Part shown: in pieces, positions 56,676 to 64,000 of the stretch | Numbering within the stretch: position 1 is the first letter of the stretch | Layout of the letters: the number at the start of each line of letters is the position of its first letter | Source: Halogeometricum sp. S3BR5-2 | GTDB taxonomy: Archaea > Halobacteriota > Halobacteria > Halobacteriales > Haloferacaceae | Direction: 5' to 3' | NCBI RefSeq assembly: GCF_031624635.1 | Contig: NZ_JAMQOQ010000002.1 | Span: 62,001-126,000 of the forward strand | Length of the DNA stretch: 64,000 nt | Notes under the pieces: model-generated | What the model saw: only the letters and a program-made list of their open reading frames with translations | What the model was told of the DNA's origin: nothing | Database searches by the model: none | Translations under genes and position numbers: made by a program

Positions 56676-58211
56676 TCAGTTCTCCCGAGCCCAGTCGCGG
56701 GAGCGTTCGACGGCGTCGATCCAGCGACCGTAGCGGCCGTCGACGTTCTCCGCGTCGTCGTCGGGGGAGAACTCGCGGTCGACCTGCCAGTTATCGCGGA
56801 GTTCGTCGAGGTCGCTCCAGTAGCCGACTGCGAGGCCGGCCGCGTACGCCGACCCCAGCGCCGTCGTCTCGTCGACCTGCGGCCGGACGATTTCGGAGCC
56901 GACGATGTTGGACTGAAGCTGACAGAGGTAGTTGTTCTTGACCGCGCCGCCGTCGACGCGCAGCGAGGTGAGTTCGATACCGCTGTCGGATTCCATCGCT
57001 TCGGCGACGTCGCGCGTCTGGAAGGCGATGGATTCCAGCGTGGCGCGAACGACGTGTTCGCGGCGGGTGCCGCGGGTCATGCCGACGATGGTGCCACGGG
57101 CGCGCTGGTCCCAGTGGGGCGCGCCGAGACCGGTGAACGCCGGTACGAAGTACACCCCGTCCGTCGAGTCCACCGACCGCGCGAGCTCTTCGGTCTCGGC
57201 GGCGTCCTCGATGAGGGTCATGTCCTCGAGCCACTCGATTGCGGCGCCCGTGATGAAGATGGAGCCTTCGAGGGCGTACTGGACGGGTTCGCCGGAGCGC
57301 TGGAAGCCGACCGTCGTCAGCAGACCGTTCTCGCTGCTGACGGCCTCCTCGCCGGTGTTCATCAGCATGAACGAGCCCGTCCCGTAGGTGTTCTTCGCGT
57401 CGCCGGCGTCGTAGCAGGTCTGGCCGAACAGCGCGGCCTGCTGGTCGCCCAGCGCACCAGCGACCGGAATCTCCGCCCCGAGGAAGCCGTCCGCGTCCGT
57501 CGACCCGTACGTCGCCTCGTCGGAGGAGGGACGGACTTCCGGGAGCATCTCGGCGGGAACGTCGAACTCGTCTAAGAGTTCCTCGTCCCAGTCCATGTCG
57601 TGGATGTTGAACAGCATGGTCCGGGAAGCGTTCGTGACGTCCGTGATGTGCTCGCCCGTGAGGTTGTAGATGAGCCACGAGTCGATGGTGCCGAGCATGA
57701 GTTCGCCGGCTTCGGCCCTGTCGCGGACGTCGTCGGGGCGCATGCGCGCCAGTTTAATCTGGTCGGTGTTGTCGAGGAGCCACTCCGCTTTGGTCGCCGA
57801 GAAGTACGCGTCGGGTTCGAGTCCCGTCTTCTCGCGGACCCACTCCTCTTTACCCTCGTCCTGAAGCGCCTCGACGCGGTCGGTCGTCCGACGGTCCTGC
57901 CAGACGATTGCGTTGGCGATGGGGCGGCCGCTCTCGCGGTCCCAGACCAGCGTGGTCTCCCGTTGGTTCGTAATGCCGATGGCCTCCAACTGCTCGGCGT
58001 CGAGGCCCCCGTCGTCGAGGGCGTCGTGGATGACCGCCTCGGTGTTCTCCCATATCTCCTCGGGGTCGTGCTCGACCCACCCGGGTTCGGGGTAGATCTG
58101 CTCGTGCTTCTTGTACGCGTTCGCGACGACTCGCCCGTCGTGGTCGAAGACCATGAAACGGGTTCCGGTGGTGCCTTGATCGATCGCACCGACGTAGGTG
58201 TCTTCTGTCAT
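56676..58211 (-). CDS. glpK: Glycerol kinase
   Basis: A 511-residue FGGY-family kinase. AIDQGTTGTRFMVFDHDG is the ATP-binding phosphate-1 motif. GDQQAALFGQTCYDAGDAKNTYGTG carries the glycerol-binding region, and VDGGAVKNNYLCQLQSNIVG carries the adenosine motif. It makes glycerol 3-phosphate from glycerol, a main carbon source for haloarchaea. The gene is first in an operon with the membrane protein downstream, and its promoter has an inverted repeat flanking the TATA region. Confidence 0.96.
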   Translation of the reverse strand: MTEDTYVGAIDQGTTGTRFMVFDHDGRVVANAYKKHEQIYPEPGWVEHDPEEIWENTEAVIHDALDDGGLDAEQLEAIGITNQRETTLVWDRESGRPIANAIVWQDRRTTDRVEALQDEGKEEWVREKTGLEPDAYFSATKAEWLLDNTDQIKLARMRPDDVRDRAEAGELMLGTIDSWLIYNLTGEHITDVTNASRTMLFNIHDMDWDEELLDEFDVPAEMLPEVRPSSDEATYGSTDADGFLGAEIPVAGALGDQQAALFGQTCYDAGDAKNTYGTGSFMLMNTGEEAVSSENGLLTTVGFQRSGEPVQYALEGSIFITGAAIEWLEDMTLIEDAAETEELARSVDSTDGVYFVPAFTGLGAPHWDQRARGTIVGMTRGTRREHVVRATLESIAFQTRDVAEAMESDSGIELTSLRVDGGAVKNNYLCQLQSNIVGSEIVRPQVDETTALGSAYAAGLAVGYWSDLDELRDNWQVDREFSPDDDAENVDGRYGRWIDAVERSRDWAREN

Positions 58212-58220
58212 GGTTCGGTC

Positions 58221-58248
58221 GCGGCACGAATTTTACTCGCGGTGCCGC
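58221..58248. promoter_or_regulatory. Inverted repeat flanking glpK TATA region
   Basis: The perfect repeat gcggcac (58221-58227) and gtgccgc (58242-58248) encloses 14 bases including the TATA-like agtaaaatt (complement). The glpK ATG lies about 25 bases further on the minus strand. A regulator binding this site would block transcription; the repeat does not match the published GlpR or TrmB sites that I recall. Confidence 0.5.
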
Positions 58249-58703
58249 TCTCTGCATAAGAATCTCATATGTTTATGATAAATCTTTTCTTCCGCGTCAG
58301 TCGCTCCCACGACCTGAGAACGACGCCCTTCCTTCGCTTAGAGCCTGTATCGGACGTACACGACGGCCGAAAACGCTGGCGGAATTCGCGTCTCGCTACG
58401 CCCGGAAGAGGCTCCGTCCCGGCACTGCGATGCTCGCGAACGGTCGTCCGCTCTTTTTGATTCGACAGTCGGAGGCGAAAGTAGAGAATAGGGGACGTTC
58501 CGTCCGGTGCCGACTACCGGCCCCGCGCTTCGACTCGAACCGGGAACGGTCGTTCCGACATCGTCACTTGTATTCGAGCGTACGGCTCGATACCGTCATT
58601 CGACCCCGTATTCGGGCCCGTTTCTTCGATTTCTCCGGCGTGGATATCGTTATTGATACTGAGAACCCTAGAGTAATATCTCTTGACTGTGTTGGAATAG
58701 TAT
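58249..58703. other. Intergenic region between glpK promoter and archaellin
   Basis: About 450 bases with no convincing gene. The first part is AT-rich (atgtttatgataaatctttt) and the rest is mixed. A short inverted repeat, ggaacg-gt-cgttcc, lies at 58543-58556. The possible frames are short and basic. The last 30 bases contain the likely archaellin promoter (taatat at 58674-58679). Nothing else can be supported. Confidence 0.5.
58674..58679 (+). promoter_or_regulatory. TATA-like box for archaellin gene
   Basis: The sequence taatat is 25-30 bases before the archaellin ATG, as in leaderless haloarchaeal genes. Confidence 0.5.
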
Positions 58704-59357
58704 ATGAATCTGGTGCGTCAGCGGTCGCGGTCCGTCGAACCGAGGGACCGAGGACAGGTCGGAATCGGAACGCTCGTCGTCTTCATCGCGATGGTCCTCG
58801 TCGCCGCCGTCGCGGCCGGCGTGCTGATAAACACCGCCGCGTCGCTGCAGGCCACGGCGGAAGACGTGGGTCGACAGAGCGTCGACCGGGTCGTCGACGG
58901 CGTCGACGTCGTCGGCGCCACCGGACACGTCACAGGTACGGTCGACGACGGCGTGCCGAACCGCACCGTCGACACCGTCCGCCTCTGGATACGTCCCCGC
59001 GCCGCCGCGGGGGACGTGAACGTCTCCGACCTCACCGTCAAATGGGTCGGACCGCACGCCGCGGAGACGCTCACGTTCGGCGGGTCCGGCGCCGCCGCGC
59101 CGTCGACGGGCGACGTCCACGAGGCGTTCAACGCCACGCAGAGCATCGGCGACGGCGACTTGCTGCTCGAAACCGGCGAGGAGTTCGTGCTCTACCTCAA
59201 CGCCTCGCAGATAGAGAGCGGCGGGTCGGGGACACCCGAAACGCTCGAACGGGGCGAGGAGGCCACCGTCGAGATGACCGTCTCGGGCGGCAGCACCTCC
59301 GTCGCGTACCTACGCGTCCCCGAGTACGCCGGCAACGAGACGTACGTCCCCCTCTGA
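58704..59357 (+). CDS. Archaellin (FlgA/FlaB-like), orphan
   Basis: A 217-residue archaellin-like protein. The N-terminus has the prepilin/preflagellin peptidase site [15 protein letters not shown], with cleavage expected after RGQ, followed by the hydrophobic helix characteristic of archaellins. The remainder is a beta-rich globular domain with several NVS/NAT-type N-glycosylation sites. It would be a subunit of an archaellum-like filament. No other motility genes are nearby, so it may be a minor archaellin or a pilin-like surface subunit. It is convergent with the TRASH regulator. Confidence 0.82.
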   Translation: MNLVRQRSRSVEPRDRGQVGIGTLVVFIAMVLVAAVAAGVLINTAASLQATAEDVGRQSVDRVVDGVDVVGATGHVTGTVDDGVPNRTVDTVRLWIRPRAAAGDVNVSDLTVKWVGPHAAETLTFGGSGAAAPSTGDVHEAFNATQSIGDGDLLLETGEEFVLYLNASQIESGGSGTPETLERGEEATVEMTVSGGSTSVAYLRVPEYAGNETYVPL

Positions 59358-59403
59358 GGCGGCGGCCGCCATCGGTCGCCGGAACGCGCCCCCGCTTCGA
59401 GGT

Positions 59404-59997
59404 TCACTCGGCGTCCGCACTGAGACGCTCGTACTGCTCGCGGAAGCGCGCCGTGCAGGACGGACAGCAGAAGTGGTAGCGCTCGCCGCCGAAACGCTCG
59501 GTCTCGCCCTCGCTCGTCACCGTGTTACCGCACTCCGCGCAGGTGAGAGCGAACTCGGTCCCGCCGACGCTCGGCGTCCACTCGGCGTCCGCGACGACGG
59601 TCACCTCGTAGTCCGCGACGCGCGCGAGGTCGACCGTCTCGTCGAGGCCGTCGCGGACCCGGTCCGCCGGGAAGCGCGCGGAGAACAGGAGTTCGTCCTC
59701 GACGGTGACGAACACGTGCTCGACCGACTCCGCGGCGCGCAGCGAATCTCTGACGCCGGCTATCTCCGTCGAGGCGAGTTCGAGACGGACCAGTACCGGC
59801 ACCCCGGAACGAAGCCGCGAACGGTCGAGATCGGCTGTGAAACGTCTGATGACGCCCGAATCGCGGAGCTTGTCCACCCGGTCGGACACCGCGGGCGGCG
59901 AGAGGTCGACTCGCTCCGCGATGTCGCTGAACGGGCGCCTCGCGTCTTCGGTCAGCAGTTCGAGTATCCGAAGGTCCGTGTCGTCCAGTTCGCGCAT
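59404..59997 (-). CDS. Lrp/AsnC regulator with C-terminal TRASH domain
   Basis: A 197-residue regulator. The helix-turn-helix (RPFSDIAERVDLSPPAVSDRVDKL) is followed by an Lrp-type ligand fold, then a TRASH domain with CAECGNTV and FCCPSC cysteines, which binds metals such as copper. In Halobacterium a related regulator controls a copper exporter, so this one probably senses copper or another heavy metal. ATG 59997 is used since earlier frame sequence is Arg-rich. A copper-chaperone-like HMA gene lies 1.6 kb away on the other strand. Confidence 0.9.
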   Translation of the reverse strand: MRELDDTDLRILELLTEDARRPFSDIAERVDLSPPAVSDRVDKLRDSGVIRRFTADLDRSRLRSGVPVLVRLELASTEIAGVRDSLRAAESVEHVFVTVEDELLFSARFPADRVRDGLDETVDLARVADYEVTVVADAEWTPSVGGTEFALTCAECGNTVTSEGETERFGGERYHFCCPSCTARFREQYERLSADAE

Positions 59998-60242
59998 ACT
60001 CCCAGTCGACCTTCGGAGTACATAGGGTTTTGTTCCCCCTAGCCGCGAGTTATACGCCCGATACCGCCTGAAACTTTGATTTCGAAGGCGGCCGACGCGG
60101 CTCACCACTCTTTCGGCTCCTGTCGCCACCGTTCCTCGCTCTCCGAACATCCGGCGTTACACGCCCGCTACCTCCCGCCTTCGGTGCTCTATAACGAAAC
60201 CGCTGTATCGTACACGTATTCGTAGAGGTCACGGAAAGAACA

Positions 60243-61493
60243 ATGAACCGTCAACTGACAGTCGTACTCGTCGCCGTCGTCGGCATCGTCGCCCTCGCGG
60301 GCGGTGCGTTCCTCTTCACCGGACAGAGCGGTGGAGCGGACGTCGCCCCCGCCGCGGACGATGCGGCCGCGGCCGTCGAGCAGTCGACTACGTCTCAGGC
60401 GAGCGACCCGACCGAATCGACCGAACAACCGACGGACGACACGACGACCGAATCCGGCGCGACGAACGCTTCCGACGCGGACGACGAGTCCGTCGCGCCC
60501 GCCAACGAGCCCCCGGCGGCCGACGCCGGCGAGGACGTGACCGCCCGCGAGTGGACGCTCACGACCCTCGACGCCACGGGGTCGACCGACCCCGACGGCG
60601 ACGACGCGAACCTCACGTACGAGTGGACGCAGGTCGCCGGCGAGGAGGTCGAACTCCGCGGCGCCGACACGGCGACGCCCAAGTTCTTCCCCCCCGAGTC
60701 GAAGCTGAACACGCAGCTCACCTTCGAGGTCACCGTCACCGACGTCGACGGAGCCTCCGCGACTGATACGGTCGTCATCACCGTCACCGAGTCGAGAGAC
60801 GACGACGAGGAGGAATCGACGAACGCCTCCGACGGCAACCAGACCGCCGACGGCAACCAGACCGACGTCGACGACGCCGACTCGGACGACGGCCAGACCG
60901 CCGAGGACGACTCGGAGACGGGCGACGATTCGACCGACGGCGACTCGACCGTCGACGACGGCGATTCGGACGCCGACGCCCCCGCGAAGGCGAGCAACGA
61001 CACTATCGCGCAGGCCACGTTCGGGTCGGACTTCGAGGACCTGAGCACCGAGGACGCCGCGACGGTGTACGAACTCTACCTGCGCCAACCCGACGGCGAC
61101 TGGGACCCCGCCTCCGTGCAGACCCGCGAGGAACTCGCCCAGGAGAAGTACGGCGACTCCTTCGAGAACCTCGCTTTCGACGCCCGCGTGGACGTCCAAG
61201 AGAGCTTCGACGCCCAGTTCGGCGACACGGGCGGCGCGCTCTCGAAAGACGAGATATCGCAGGCGAAGTGGGGTCACGACTTCCGGAACGTGAGCGTCGA
61301 CTCCGCCGGTCAGATCGTCGAACTGTACGACCGCCAGCCGTGGGTCAACGCGGACAACGAGCACATGCCCACCCGCGAGCAGTTGGCGTACCGCATCTAC
61401 GACACCAGCTACGACGACCCGCTCGCCGACCTGACGCGCGAGCAGCGACTCGACATCGAGCGTCGCTACAACGCCCAGTTCGACACCGAGTAG
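60243..61493 (+). CDS. Secreted PKD-like protein with four C-terminal repeats
   Basis: A 416-residue protein. One N-terminal membrane/signal helix (TVVLVAVVGIVALAGGAFLF) is followed by a Ser/Thr/Asp-rich linker. A PKD/REJ-like beta domain (ADAGEDVTAREWTLTTLDATG, then LTFEVTVTDVDGAS) occupies about 95-185. Another acidic linker precedes four repeats of about 42 residues starting near 251, 294, 335 and 377. They alternate: units 2 and 4 begin TREELA/TREQLA and end FDAQFG/YNAQFD, whereas units 1 and 3 end in VYELYLRQP or VELYDRQP. Function is unknown. It lies between the TRASH regulator and the HMA protein. Confidence 0.78.
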   Translation: MNRQLTVVLVAVVGIVALAGGAFLFTGQSGGADVAPAADDAAAAVEQSTTSQASDPTESTEQPTDDTTTESGATNASDADDESVAPANEPPAADAGEDVTAREWTLTTLDATGSTDPDGDDANLTYEWTQVAGEEVELRGADTATPKFFPPESKLNTQLTFEVTVTDVDGASATDTVVITVTESRDDDEEESTNASDGNQTADGNQTDVDDADSDDGQTAEDDSETGDDSTDGDSTVDDGDSDADAPAKASNDTIAQATFGSDFEDLSTEDAATVYELYLRQPDGDWDPASVQTREELAQEKYGDSFENLAFDARVDVQESFDAQFGDTGGALSKDEISQAKWGHDFRNVSVDSAGQIVELYDRQPWVNADNEHMPTREQLAYRIYDTSYDDPLADLTREQRLDIERRYNAQFDTE

Positions 61494-61609
61494 CGCGGCG
61501 AACTCCGACGGCTCGGCCCCCTACTTTCGTTTCTTCGGTCGACACCCCTCCGAGCGACGGTTCGCTAAGAGAAAGGGGAATAAAACGGGAGCGACAACTA
61601 TCACGTGCG

Positions 61610-61807
61610 ATGACCCGGACACTCACCGTCGAAGGCATGAGCTGTGAGCACTGCGAGCAGACCGTCGAGGAGGCGCTGTCGGGCGTCGACGGCGTCGAGT
61701 CGGCCGCCGCGGACCGCGACGCCGCCTCCGCGACCGTCGAGGGCGACGCGGACGCGGACGACTTGGTCGCGGCCGTCGAAGACGCCGGCTACGACGCGTC
61801 GGCCTGA
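61610..61807 (+). CDS. HMA-domain copper chaperone-like protein
   Basis: A 65-residue protein with the metal-binding loop GMSCEHCEQ (C-x2-C) near the N-terminus and the full HMA length, ending YDASA. It should bind Cu(I) and deliver it to an exporter, like CopZ. A TATA-like ggaataaaacg lies about 27-33 bases upstream. It is separated from the TRASH regulator only by the PKD-like gene, which suggests a metal-response locus. The P-ATPase with two HMA domains lies 20 kb away and appears to be a Zn/Cd type. Confidence 0.93.
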   Translation: MTRTLTVEGMSCEHCEQTVEEALSGVDGVESAAADRDAASATVEGDADADDLVAAVEDAGYDASA

Positions 61808-62074
61808 CCCGGTCGAACGGGTCTCGGTCTCCCGTTTCCCGGCTCCGCCGATCGCGTTCGTTCCGGAATTAGTTACTGTCTAGATGCAGGACAGAATACT
61901 GTTGGTTATATGTACGTCGAGCTCCTAGAAAAGGATGCGCGTCGAAGTGGCACCCACCATCCGCGACGGTGTTCCATCTCCCCCCCGGAACTCCCCACCC
62001 CCCCACATTCCGTCGCGATTTCGACGCGATACCTTTCGAGAACTCGTCCGCCGAGCGACGGGTCTCCGACCGAA

Positions 62075-62392
62075 CTACTCCTCGCTCTCGTCGTCTCCGT
62101 CGTCGCCTTCCTCCGCCTGCGCCGCCTCCACCCGTCCCGCGTACTCCTCTAGCTCGCCGGCCAGCGTTCGGGCCTGTTCGGCCGTGAGCGTCACCTTATC
62201 GGCGTGCGCCGGCAGGTGGTTGAGTTGGCTGTTGTCGAGTTCGAGTTCGAGGCGGACGTGGTCGGGGTTCTTCCGGGGCGCGGTGACGTTGAGAACGGCG
62301 AGTGCCTCCTCCGTGAACTCGTGGCTGACGGCTTCGGCGTCCAGCATGTCGAACGTCGTGTACGCGTTCACGCGCAGCAGTCTGTTGGGCAT
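62075..62392 (-). CDS. Conserved haloarchaeal protein, DUF6360-like
   Basis: A 105-residue acidic protein beginning MPNRLLRVNAYTTFDMLDAE, with VLNVTAPRKNPDHVRLELELDN and LTAEQARTLAGELEEYAG. These patterns fit the haloarchaeal DUF6360 family as I recall it. The C-terminus is Glu/Asp-rich. Function is unknown. It precedes the nitrite/sulfite reductase on the same strand in the genome (downstream in transcription), 103 bases away. Confidence 0.78.
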   Translation of the reverse strand: MPNRLLRVNAYTTFDMLDAEAVSHEFTEEALAVLNVTAPRKNPDHVRLELELDNSQLNHLPAHADKVTLTAEQARTLAGELEEYAGRVEAAQAEEGDDGDDESEE

Positions 62393-62495
62393 ATCTCCCG
62401 TTGTCGGCGGGCGGGCATGTGCGTGACGCCTTCGGGAGGCGGCGCTGACGAGGCGCGAAAAACGGAGAAGTAGGGTTCGCCGCGGTCGGCGCCTC

Positions 62496-64000
62496 TCAGT
62501 CGTCGGCAGACATCGGCGTGTCGTCGGGGTACGCCGGGGCCGGACTGGAGCCCATGTCGTCGTCGTCCGCGTAGGGGTACCACGTCATCTTCGTGTTGTG
62601 CATCATCGGGTCCTCGTAGTCCGTCTCCTCGGGTTCGACGTACTCGTCGAGTTCCTCGTCGTCGTGGCGGCCGACGAACTCGCGGAAGTTCTCGCCGTCC
62701 TCGCGCCCTTCCGCGAAGGCGTCGATGAGGTTCGAGATGGCGCCGGGCACCTCGTCGGCGGGGACGCGTTGGGTGACCCAGCGGGCGAACTGCGGTTCCT
62801 CGCCGAGACCGCCGCCGAGGCCGATGTCGAGCGCTTCGACGGGTTCGCCGTCTTTGCGCGTCTTCATGCCGCGGAGGCTGATGTCGGCTATCTGCGGCTG
62901 GGCGCAGGAGGCCGTACAGCCCGAGAGATGGATGTGGAACTGGTCGATATCCTCGGGGAGGTCGACGTTCTCCTTGAGCCACCGCGCGTAGCGGACCTGT
63001 CGGTTCTTCGTCTCCACGATGGACAGCGAGCAGTACTCGGTGCCCGTGCAGGCGACCGACCCGCGCATGAACGGCGAGGGGTCGGGCGAGTAGTGGTCGA
63101 GCAGGTCCTCTTCGAGGAGGGCGTCGAGGTTCTCCTCGGGCACGTCGGTGATGATGACGTTCTGACGCTGGGAGAGACGCACCTCACCGGAGCCGTACTC
63201 GTCGGCGACGTCGGCGAGTTCGAGGACGTCGTCGGCGCCCATGCGGCCGACGAGGACGTTCAGACCGACGAAGTAGTTCCCGTCCTTCTGCTCGTGGACG
63301 CCGATGAGGTCGTTGCGGCCGCCGTTGCCGGCGTTGTACGTGTACTCCTCGCGGACGTCGCGACCGGCGGTTTCGAGGTCGAAGTCGACGTACTCCTCCT
63401 GGAGAGTGTTCCGGACCTTCTCCGGCCCCCACTCGTCGACGAGGAACTTGATGCGGGCGTTGTAGCGGTTCTCGCGGTCGCCGTTGTCGCGGAACAGCGC
63501 CGAGAGACCGCCGGCGACGGCGGAGACGTCGTCGGGGGCGACCCACACGTCGATGTCGCGGGCGAAGCGCTCCTCGTTGCGGGCGAGGCCGCCGCCGACG
63601 CGGACGTTGAAGCCGACCTGCTCCTCGCCGTCGACCTCCTTGTACGCCGGTTCGAAGGCGAGGTCGTTGATGTCGCCCTGTCCGGACCCGTCCGCGGACC
63701 CGGTGACGGACACCTTCCACTTGCGCGGGAGGTTCGAGTGGTCCTCGTTCCCCTTGAACTCCTCGTTCAGGTCCTGGATGACGGGCCAGGCGTCGACGAC
63801 TTCCTGGGCGTCCTTGCCGGCGACGGGGTTGCCGACGATGTTCCGCCAGGAGTCACCGCAGGCCTGCTGGGTGGACATCCCGTTCTCCTCCAGTTTCTCG
63901 AATATCTCCGGGACGTCCTCGATGCGGATCCAGTGCAGTTGGATGGACTGCCGCGTCGTCCAGTCCGCGTAGGCGTCACCGAAGATGGGATTCGTCCCCG
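62496..64000 (-). CDS. Ferredoxin-dependent nitrite/sulfite reductase, 5' part missing
   Basis: The frame continues past the window edge (codons readable from 63998), so the N-terminus is absent; 500 codons are visible. Siroheme/4Fe-4S ligands are present: ACTGTEYC (C-x5-C) and SGCTASCAQ (C-x3-C). Two ferredoxin-like half-domains (RVGGGLARNEERFARD, and GLGGGLGEEPQFARW) flank them. It reduces nitrite to ammonia or sulfite to sulphide with electrons from ferredoxin; haloarchaeal relatives act in assimilatory nitrate use. Which substrate is preferred cannot be decided without the missing part and neighbours. The in-window ATG at 63878 is internal. Confidence 0.92.
   Translation of the reverse strand, partial: GTNPIFGDAYADWTTRQSIQLHWIRIEDVPEIFEKLEENGMSTQQACGDSWRNIVGNPVAGKDAQEVVDAWPVIQDLNEEFKGNEDHSNLPRKWKVSVTGSADGSGQGDINDLAFEPAYKEVDGEEQVGFNVRVGGGLARNEERFARDIDVWVAPDDVSAVAGGLSALFRDNGDRENRYNARIKFLVDEWGPEKVRNTLQEEYVDFDLETAGRDVREEYTYNAGNGGRNDLIGVHEQKDGNYFVGLNVLVGRMGADDVLELADVADEYGSGEVRLSQRQNVIITDVPEENLDALLEEDLLDHYSPDPSPFMRGSVACTGTEYCSLSIVETKNRQVRYARWLKENVDLPEDIDQFHIHLSGCTASCAQPQIADISLRGMKTRKDGEPVEALDIGLGGGLGEEPQFARWVTQRVPADEVPGAISNLIDAFAEGREDGENFREFVGRHDDEELDEYVEPEETDYEDPMMHNTKMTWYPYADDDDMGSSPAPAYPDDTPMSADD

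Noticed and set aside
58269-58460. Possible small gene in the glpK-archaellin gap
   Set aside because: The 63-residue product is basic and low in acidic residues, unlike native proteins, and has no promoter or recognisable domain.

Overview
The window looks like chromosomal DNA of a halophilic archaeon (class Halobacteria). G+C is high (60-base lines often near 70% or above), predicted proteins are rich in Asp/Glu, many genes appear to have leaderless promoters (an AT-rich box 24-32 bases before the start codon), and Tat signal peptides and lipoboxes are common. Ribosomal protein S6e, an archaeal-type RNase P RNA, an archaellin, a Cdc6-like ATPase and several families known mainly from haloarchaea agree with this. 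A haloferacacean affiliation is a guess from gene content. About 70 protein genes, one tRNA and the RNase P RNA were found. No rRNA, CRISPR array or intact insertion sequence was seen.

Layout. 1-3.4 kb: two nucleoside-type ABC permeases, two overlapping membrane proteins and a Glu-rich membrane protein. 3.5-5.4 kb: a patch of lower G+C holding a Fic-type winged-helix fragment and a Tat lipoprotein. It is bounded by partial copies of the 3' end of the adjacent tRNA-Arg(CCG) gene, so it is probably the remnant of an integrated element. 5.5-18.6 kb: HAF-repeat protein, secreted metallophosphoesterase, MATE exporter, membrane-anchored 2Fe-2S protein, Nramp-like transporter, two TauE/SafE exporters, 6-phosphogluconate dehydrogenase, CBS protein, M29 aminopeptidase and a DUF4397 surface protein. 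18.7-33 kb: mostly housekeeping and small conserved haloarchaeal genes (zinc ribbon, S6e, DHH phosphoesterase, three universal stress proteins, dihydroorotase, lipoate ligase, thioesterase, nicotinamidase).

33-44.7 kb: two tandem surface metalloprotease-like lipoproteins, nicotinate phosphoribosyltransferase, AMMECR1 protein, RNase P RNA, a Zn/Cd-type P-ATPase and a lipoprotein with a duplicated metzincin domain, one copy lacking the zinc motif. 44.7-50.8 kb: ABC exporter, beta-CASP nuclease, YihY and AI-2E family membrane proteins. 50.8-54.1 kb: a complete iron-type ABC importer (permease, ATPase, Tat lipoprotein) with DtxR-like palindromes before the first and last genes. 54.3-58.2 kb: a Cdc6-like protein with degenerate ATPase motifs, and glycerol kinase with a membrane-protein partner. 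58.7-64 kb: orphan archaellin, Lrp/TRASH metal-type regulator, a secreted protein with four alternating C-terminal repeats, a copper-chaperone-like HMA protein, and a nitrite/sulfite reductase running off the end.

How the parts fit. Metal handling recurs: the iron importer, Nramp-like protein, Zn/Cd ATPase, TRASH regulator and HMA protein. NAD salvage is represented by the nicotinamidase and nicotinate phosphoribosyltransferase about 4 kb apart. Glycerol use is represented by glpK and its partner. The least explained items are the tRNA-bounded remnant with its start-codon palindrome, the half-dead duplicated metzincin lipoprotein, the four-repeat secreted protein and the ATPase-degenerate Cdc6 relative.
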